Shown here piece by piece: positions 57,130 through 64,000 of a DNA stretch of 64,000 bases. The translations under genes and the position numbers were made by a program. Under the pieces are notes generated by a model, which saw only the letters and a list, made by a program, of their open reading frames with translations, was not told the DNA's origin and ran no database searches. The stretch is taken from assembly GCA_023374045.1 (NCBI GenBank), contig CM041778.1, positions 98,334,839-98,398,838 on the forward strand. Reading direction: 5' to 3'. Numbering within the stretch: the stretch's first letter is position 1; every line of letters starts with the position of its first letter. The stretch is from Limonium bicolor. Its lineage: Eukaryota; Streptophyta; Magnoliopsida; Caryophyllales; Plumbaginaceae.

Positions 57130-58110
57130 CTTCTGCTTCTGTAAGTATGCTTAGGGTACCCTCTGTCTCCTTAGTACCACCCTATTAGCAAACTCTGATA
57201 AGTACTTGATATAAATAGAAGTCGAAAAGCATTCAGATTTCACAAAATCTCATTACACAGTGATTTCATTACATGGGTTTATTGTCGTTTACAGTACTAG
57301 TATTCCTAAAGGTCAAGTTCAGTCGTCCCGGTCTCATATGTGAGGTATTAATCACTGTAGGAGGCGTTGTATTTAGTTTGATCCTCTTAATACCATGGTA
57401 TAACATTCTTGACTTCCCACCCATTACCAGAACATCTCCTGACTTTAGCGTGATCTTTCTTGCGAGGTCACATGCTTCTGCTCGCCGTATAGGAACTCCG
57501 CTTCGTCTCCAATAGACAGGGACACTATTGGTATCCCTTGGTAAGGGTTTATGACGTCTCATCTTTATCTTGGTGTAGCCCTAAACGGCTCCTTCTTCGT
57601 AGAAGTTGATGATGCACAAGTCCGCCTTTAGGTTAGGTATCGGATCTGGTTCTAATTGTTAAGCAGTGTTGATTACCTTTTCCACTATCGGTAAGAATTC
57701 ATCGGGTATCTTCGGTGTATGTGTTCCGTCTTTGGTTTTGTTCTGGTATGTCCTCGTGTAAGGGTTCAAGTCCTTTCCTAGGCACATCTTTTCAGTTTCA
57801 TCTTTGATCCACTTGGGTGTTCGGGTGTGTAGAACCCTACTGGTCCTACTCCCAACTCTTGACATCTCTAATGATGGCGATTTGTGTCTCGGGTGTTAGG
57901 TATTCCTTGAGTATGATCATCCCTGGTTGGATGACCTGACATTGCTCGCTGGTTGGTTCGTGTTCTTGGATGATGTTCTTCTAGGAGGGCGGTGTGGGGA
58001 TATGAAAAGCATATTATGAAAGGTCCTATGGTAGTGAAACCTTCTTTTATGAGTTTTCCTTAATTGTTTACTCATTTTCATGTTTTTAGGCATGCAAACA
58101 CTCAGATACG
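57130..58110. other. insert or spacer between gag and protease of the chromovirus
   Basis: About 1 kb that I cannot match to gag or protease. A minus-strand open stretch at 57562-57269 (RRAEACDLARKITLKSGDVL) and another at 57865-57659 are unassigned. It may be the gag-pol junction plus an inserted fragment. Confidence 0.4.
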
Positions 58111-58114
58111 TCAC

Positions 58115-59554
58115 TCAATGTTCATAGACATGTTTTAAGTTTTCGTTGTTACCTGATTTCGTGGAAGTACCGGCCTCTTCAGTGCGTTCTATCACATGCA
58201 AAGCAGGCCCTGTTGCTGGGCCTTTGCCCTTTACTCCTTGGCCTGCTGCAGGTTGGGTGGTTTGTGTCGGGCGGGGGGAACCACCGGATCCTCCTCTTTG
58301 GTCATTGCTTGGCTTAGTTCCTGGACGATAGGCCTTACTTTCCGGGTTCCTGATGCACTCATAGGCTCGGTGTCCCCATAGATGACAGTGACGGCACTGT
58401 ACCTTCTCTCCCGGGAAGTCCACCCCTGGCTGGTCCTTTCCGCACTGCCTATAGTTGAAATGGCGTACCCATTTTTTGCCCGAGTTTGAGCCGTAACCAG
58501 AACCTAACAAAGCCGGGGTTTAGTTATTAGCTTCATTGTAGGAAAATATTCATCGGAGGTTTCAACGTATATTCTCTAAATAGTGTGTCTTACCCCTGGG
58601 TGGGGGTGTGATCTCAGTGGTTTGGCAGTTCCACTGTGAGGAACAACCTGCAGAGTCTCATTAGTCTGACTTCCTTCCCTTGGTAGGGCTTTTGACCCTT
58701 CCGGAACGGCCTCTTCTTCCTGAAGCCGCCCTGTGTGGTGTTATCAGTGCCAACATCATCGGTTTTCCTCTTTTGATTATTCAAAGCGCCCCTCCTCCGG
58801 ATTGTAATCTCCACCATGGAGGCAGCGTGGTAGCATTCCTGCAATTCTCCAGGCATTAATCCTCATTCATATTTAGGCAATATCATTCAAACTGATTAAC
58901 TTTTCCCTTTTTACCTGTAGAGAGGTATATGTTACTGGCCCCATGCCATACTGAATATGCGGGCTGAGTCCCCCGTAAAAGCGATCAATTAATATCTCCT
59001 CCGAGTAGCCTATTCCTGGCAGTAGGCGGAGCAAGGAGGTAAACTTCTCATAATACTCATCCACAGTCATCTTACCTGTGAGCTCCAAGGAGTTGAGCTC
59101 CCTTCTTTTCAGCATCCTGGTGTGAGATGGGTAGTACTTGGCCCTTAGAAGGGCTGTGTACGCTTCCCATGTGAAAGTTGGGTCGTTCAGGCGATCAGCC
59201 TTTACTAGATTCCACCATTCCCTCGCTGCATCTTTCAGATAGTAAGCAGCCAGTCTCACCTTGTCTCCAGGTGGTGGAGCGAGCGTCTCGAAGGCTGTCT
59301 CCATTTCCATTAGATAAGTCTCCAGATATTTTGGGTCCGACTGTCCCTTAAATACAGCAGGTTTCAGGTCAACCAAGCTCCTCACCCAATCCTTCTCCCT
59401 GGGGGTGGTGGCGGAGGTTGGGTTGTGGCTGTGCTACTGGCGCAATGCCTGCTTGTGCAAATGTTGTCGCTATCAGGGTAGCTATGTCAGCCAGTCTGAC
59501 TGTTTCCTCCTCTTCAGTCCGGCCGCGTCCCCTACCTCTTCCATACATCTGCAC
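58115..59554 (-). pseudogene. chromovirus gag
   Basis: It starts at ATG 59554 (MQMYGRGRGRGRTEEEETV), which is the first in-frame ATG after the priming site. The gag core at 59385-58873 has FKGQSDPKYLETYLMEME, AAREWWNLVKADRL and MTVDEYYEKFTSLLRLLPG. A basic segment at 58850-58650 follows (RKKRPFRKGQKPYQGKE). The CCHC zinc knuckle CRHCHLWGHRAYEC is at about 58390. Three frames are needed, so at least two frameshifts separate the parts. Confidence 0.92.
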
Positions 59555-59722
59555 AATAATCGAGTCAATTATGTGGTTACTGTCAGGTCTGAATAATCAT
59601 TATCGCCCTTTGGCGGTCTAAGTAAGAAGCTGATATACTACTCTTTCTGTACTATCTCTCAACCCGTAACCCAAGGTTTTAAAATACCTAGTTTCGGTTG
59701 TATTCAGCTCTCAGAGTGACTA

Positions 59723-59734
59723 CGCACTGATACA
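59723..59734 (-). other. primer binding site of chromovirus, degenerate
   Basis: Minus strand TGTATCAGTGCG, where TGGTATCAGAGC is expected for initiator tRNA-Met. It lies five bases inside the LTR edge at 59740. Confidence 0.7.
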
Positions 59735-59739
59735 CTTTT

Positions 59740-62700
59740 TGTAACACCCCAACCTGGAAACCCAATAAAAATAGCAGAATAAAGTCCCAAAACACACGGC
59801 GGAAATTATTACAAACGGTTGGTGCTACAACGCCGCCAGTCACCCACGTGACTAGCAAGGCTAAAATCCCAAATACAAATCCAAATGTTACGGTCTGAGT
59901 CCGGAATACACACCGCTTATTTAAAACTCCAAAGCTACAAACAACAGTAGATAAACTAAACAAACTGAAGTAGTCCCATATCCTGATCTCTACCCCACCT
60001 ACACTCGGTCAGGTAATCACCTCCTTCTTCAGGTACCTGAAAAATATAGCCATCGAAATGGCTCGGCAAATAATGCTGGTATGAACCCGTGCAGCCCATA
60101 AGCTAGCGGGCCACACACAACTACTTGGTCGTATACATGCGGTTCATTATTATCAAACAAATATAAACACACATCAAATATTACATACAAGTAGTCATAA
60201 AGGACAATAATATCCCAATAAGAAACATGACTTCCATAGGTCAAGTTAGTAATTTCTTTTAAAGCGGGTATGATAAACCCTTCAAACGAGGTAAGACTCT
60301 CGCGCTATTGGTCAGGTCCCGCAGGAGAGAACGTAGTCAACTCCCGAGCTGAAATATGAGTGGGTATCGTACCATCGAGAGAATGTAATGTAATCCTTCT
60401 CCCAACTTAAAATGTTCCGGTATTATCCCGGTGAGTGGACAGAGTCTACACCCAAAACCACCGTCATGACGTATACTGTATTGAGGACGACCTGAGACAG
60501 GTACAACCTCCATATTTGCATGCATGACCAGAACATCTGGGCTCCTCGCTTCCCATAGTAGAACATGATCAGAGTCTCATAAGGACGTAGTCTATAAGGG
60601 AAGTTAGTGAGAAACTTGTGTGCAAGTTCTCGTACGTATACACGTAGGTATAGTTAGAATGGTTCACAAACCATTATTAAACAATCACAACGATATACAA
60701 AAATAAGAGCAATATTTCACGCAATTATCTGGGTCGTTTATTTCACACAACAGATAGCACACAAGCCGGTGTAATCCGTTAGCAAACAGGTTGCAAGAAT
60801 CCATACCGTTCACCATAGTTGTACTGGACAAATTCCCGGACCACGTCAGATAAAGTATAGTCCTATAATTGAATTAACTGAGGGTGTTATTGCAGGTTAA
60901 CCTAGTATAAAATTCTTACGTACCATAAAGTGATACCTGGTCTCTTGTTATTTCATGTGAGATTTGTAGCCTTTGTTTATGGTAATTCTTTTCCCATTTC
61001 CAAGACCTCATTCATAATTCATTATTTATTTAATCATTATATGTTATTATTTTTGATCTATTATTGCTCTCGTATTTATATATACATATATTTTTGTTTT
61101 GATGTTTATATCACATGATAATGATTGCCCAAATGATATTATAAATCCCAAATTGTTATTAACCTTTATCGACCAAGCTTTATTTAATTCTCCACATAAC
61201 TTTTATTTATTATCTCATAACCTCAAATATTACTTAGTGTTTACAAATTAAATTCCTTTTACTATTTAACCCATAGTTTTAATTTCCATAATCCCTTAAT
61301 CATAATTCTTTTTCTAACTCCTCCAAATATCCACATAGGACCTATAATTATTTAAATTCAAATACTTGCCCCTAAATTCTCGGTTATTTACAAAATAATT
61401 CCATTAGTTCCTAAACTTAACATTTCACCACTAATTACATTTTACCATATAGTTTTAAGTCCTTAAATTATAATTCCACCTCTATTATTTCATTAATCAC
61501 TAAATGGTCACAAAAACTTTCGAAAATTATAATTTGGCCACACTAAATTTCGGCCCTTCTCCTTACTTTACTTTAATTACATTTTAACCCCAAAAACTTT
61601 ATAATAGTTATAATTAACTTATAAATTATAGTTTTAATATCTAATTTCCTTAAATTTCGAATGGCACATATATTTCCATTAATTATGTTTCCGCCCCAAT
61701 TTAAATTCTAGATTTGCATATATATAAACTTTTATAGATTACAATTTCACCCCAAAACTTTATATAAACTTAATATTTTATGTCATAAATCATTTTAACC
61801 TAAAGTTTTTGGTCAACACTTTGACCAAAGCTTAATTTCATACTTAATACATTATTGTACCCCAGAAGTTTATATATTATTCGGCTTTACACCAAATTTT
61901 CCAAAATTTACAAAATAGCCCCAAAACTTTATTAATTGTTACTTTAACTTCTAAACACTTATTTAATTTACCCAAAATTCATAATATTAATTCCTACCTT
62001 ATATTATGTCATTATTATGCCCATGACACATGTTGTTCTCGGCTATCACCAAAAAATTCGCATAACTTTCTAAAAATTACATTTTTACCACATAACTTAT
62101 TAAACTAGTCATTTAAACACTAGTATTTATTTTAACTTACCCAAAACTCTTAATATAAGTTTATATACTTATATAGCTCACTAAAACCCATATACTCCAT
62201 AAGTATTCGGCACAATAATAATATATTACCATATAGTTTCTAAAACTTGATTTATAACTTATAATAATTATACATAAATACATATGAGTCATATAACTCA
62301 TCCAAAAATTATTGTAATGTCTTAGACATATTATTAGCTTAAAATAAGACAATTTCCTCCTAGAACTTTCGGCCATAAAATGAACTTATCATATATGGTT
62401 TTTGTGACATAAAAACATACCTTAAGGTATTAACCTTAGTTTATAAACCATAATTGTTATTGTTGGAAATTAACCTCAATACTCTCGGCCTTATTAATTT
62501 AGGAGTGTTTACATAATTTTTCCACAATTTTTAGGAGCTTAAAACAAAGCTTAAAACATCAAGATCTAGCTTAGAAATCTTACTCTTTCAAAGATTGATT
62601 TCTCCTCCTAGCAATACCTTGTTCCCAAGTGTCTTCACGGTGGAAGAAGCTTCAAATTTTTGAACTTGAACAAGGGTTTAAAATAACATTTAGGAGTTAG

Positions 62701-64000
62701 ATATTGACATAGATCTTAAGTAAGATTTAGAAGTTAATCTTAAGGTATTACCTTGGACTTTTACCTTGTAATTTTCGGCACTACCAAGGGTGATTGTAGA
62801 ACCAATTTTGCTTCATGAAATGAATGAAGAGAATGGCTTAGAAGTCTAGGAATTTTCGGACACATAGAAGAAGTAATGGACTAGGTTTTCTTGACATTTT
62901 TCTTACCTTAACTTGATCTTGGTTGCTCCTTGAATTGTTGTAGATTTAATTAGGCTCCTTGGAGATTAATTGATGCCTAGAATGATTGATGAATAAAGCT
63001 AGGAATTTAACACACAAATGGAGATATAAGTTAGAACTCCATTAATTGACTTAGGAAGTTCAAAGAAGGAAAATGAGAGAAGGGAGGAGATGACTTACCA
63101 ACCGGCAAGTGAGGCATGAAATGAAATGCCATGCTAGCGATTGATATGTAGGAAATGAGAATAATTGTTTTGTCAATTTTCTTAATGTTTGCTTTAGTTA
63201 ATTAATTATTAATGTTAGCACTAATCTCCCTCCTTTACATAATGGAATCGGCACAATAATTAGGAATTGGTTAGCTAGTGTAATGGGATTAATTATTTAT
63301 GTCATAGATTATAGGTTGATTGCTCCAATAATAACACCCTTTTGGCTAATGGTTTCGGCAATCAATGAGCTTGGTGGAGCTTTGATTCAATTATGGAGAA
63401 CACTTAACAATTGTTTATACTTCTCTTAGGAATAATGGACTAATCATTCAAGCCATTGGTGACCTCTTTAGCTCTTTGTTCTCGGTTAACAAGGCTAAGA
63501 ATTAGCTAATTAATTCTTCTTGTAATAGACATAAGATCATGGGGTTATTAGGTAGACATTACTCTTTGATTTTTGGCTCAAAAAAAGTCTTCCAAGTAGC
63601 TCCTATCTTCGGCAATGGGGGAGGCATATTCTCTTGCTTTTTTTTTAATTGCCACATGCATATTCTTAATGTATAGATCTACTTTTACTTGTTGTTCCTA
63701 CTTAGTAAAGCAGACTAATCTTGTTTTGTTGCAGAATTTTTTTCGGTAATGATAGGCTTTACCATGGGTGTTAATCTGTATTATTGTTGTATAATGGTGG
63801 GAAGGTGACTCATAAAGCTTACATGCAATTAAGGAACTTAAACCAGTCTTATATGGTGTATGTGACCGATTTCTATTGTCAAAGGCTACAATTTTCTTTG
63901 TTACTTTTGAGCACATGCACCACGTTAGTATAGGATGATTGCTATAGATTTGTTTGATTAATGGTTAGTGGACATGTACTACCGATAATGATATGGTTTC
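59740..64000 (-). repeat. 5' LTR of chromovirus, partial
   Basis: It matches 48247-52494 in order and orientation. The last bases of the window fall within the second 60-bp repeat of the LTR, so about 950 bases of the LTR lie outside. No gene was seen in it; the small open frames are by chance. Confidence 0.95.

Larger units (their letters stand above)
48247..64000 (-). mobile_element. Ty3/Gypsy chromovirus with 5.2-kb LTRs (right LTR runs off the window)
   Basis: Minus-strand element. The 3' LTR is 48247-53443, the internal region 53444-59739, and the 5' LTR starts at 59740 and is cut by the window end after 4.26 kb. LTR ends on the minus strand are TGAAATACCCC and GGGGTGTTACA. A polypurine tract and a tRNA-Met-type priming site border the internal region. 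Gag, protease, reverse transcriptase, RNase H, integrase and a C-terminal chromodomain follow in Gypsy order. By its chromodomain and long LTRs it resembles the Tekay/Del group. Target duplications cannot be checked because the right end is not in view. It is inserted in CACTA-2. Confidence 0.95.

Noticed and set aside
1..64000. tRNA or rRNA genes
   Set aside because: The only tRNA-related signals are retrotransposon priming sites of 12-18 bases; I saw no cloverleaf or rRNA-like block.

Overview
This is a plant nuclear window made up almost entirely of transposable elements. The evidence is the set of element types: Copia and Ty3/Gypsy LTR retrotransposons, CACTA (En/Spm) elements with TNP2-type transposases, a LINE with an ORF1 of the DUF4283 type, a hAT MITE and a Mutator-like element. 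The sequence is AT-rich, has spliceosome-type introns and carries TTTAGGG-like motifs. An angiosperm is certain and a eudicot is likely; the species cannot be told from this window. No intact single-copy host gene is visible. I saw no rRNA or tRNA gene.

Layout. Bases 1-2168 and 7291-8100 hold the decayed pieces of an unrecognised minus-strand host gene, split by a Copia element (2174-7285, 5-bp target duplication ACTAC). Bases 8100-11498 are non-coding and contain a 224-bp tandem duplication. Bases 11499-21488 are a complete 10-kb CACTA element (CACTA-1, duplication AAT), transcribed right to left. It encodes a TNP2-type transposase and a second intron-rich gene that joins an En/Spm accessory-type domain to a Ulp1-like C48 cysteine protease. 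It also carries a long hairpin just 5' of the transposase. After a bare stretch (21492-23607), a second type of CACTA element (CACTA-3, 23608-31901) has an accessory-protein gene, a captured exon of CTP synthase, a tandem repeat block and a LINE (28654-31727, 17-bp duplication). The LINE is itself interrupted by a 205-bp hAT MITE. A Mutator-like element with long inverted arms follows (31946-33534).

From 33595 a second copy of the CACTA-1 family (CACTA-2) begins. It is broken by a Tat/Ogre-type Gypsy element (37384-48011, minus strand, duplication TGCAC), resumes at 48012, and is broken again at 48247 by a chromovirus Gypsy element (minus strand) with 5.2-kb LTRs. The right LTR of that element runs off the window, so the far half of CACTA-2 lies beyond base 64000.

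How the parts work together. The Gypsy elements carry gag, protease, reverse transcriptase, RNase H and integrase on the minus strand. The Tat element has the two RNase H domains expected of its lineage and an intron-containing antisense gene (38226-41512, plus strand) between integrase and 3' LTR. Two structured regions flank that antisense gene: a pair of stem-loops with compensatory changes (37810-37975) and a repeat array in which constant blocks alternate with hairpins of different sequence (41761-41990). These, the CACTA-1 hairpin and the CTP synthase exon are the most interesting observations. Nearly all genes have frameshifts or stops. LTR pairs differ by many small indels, so some frameshifts may be sequence errors and not decay.
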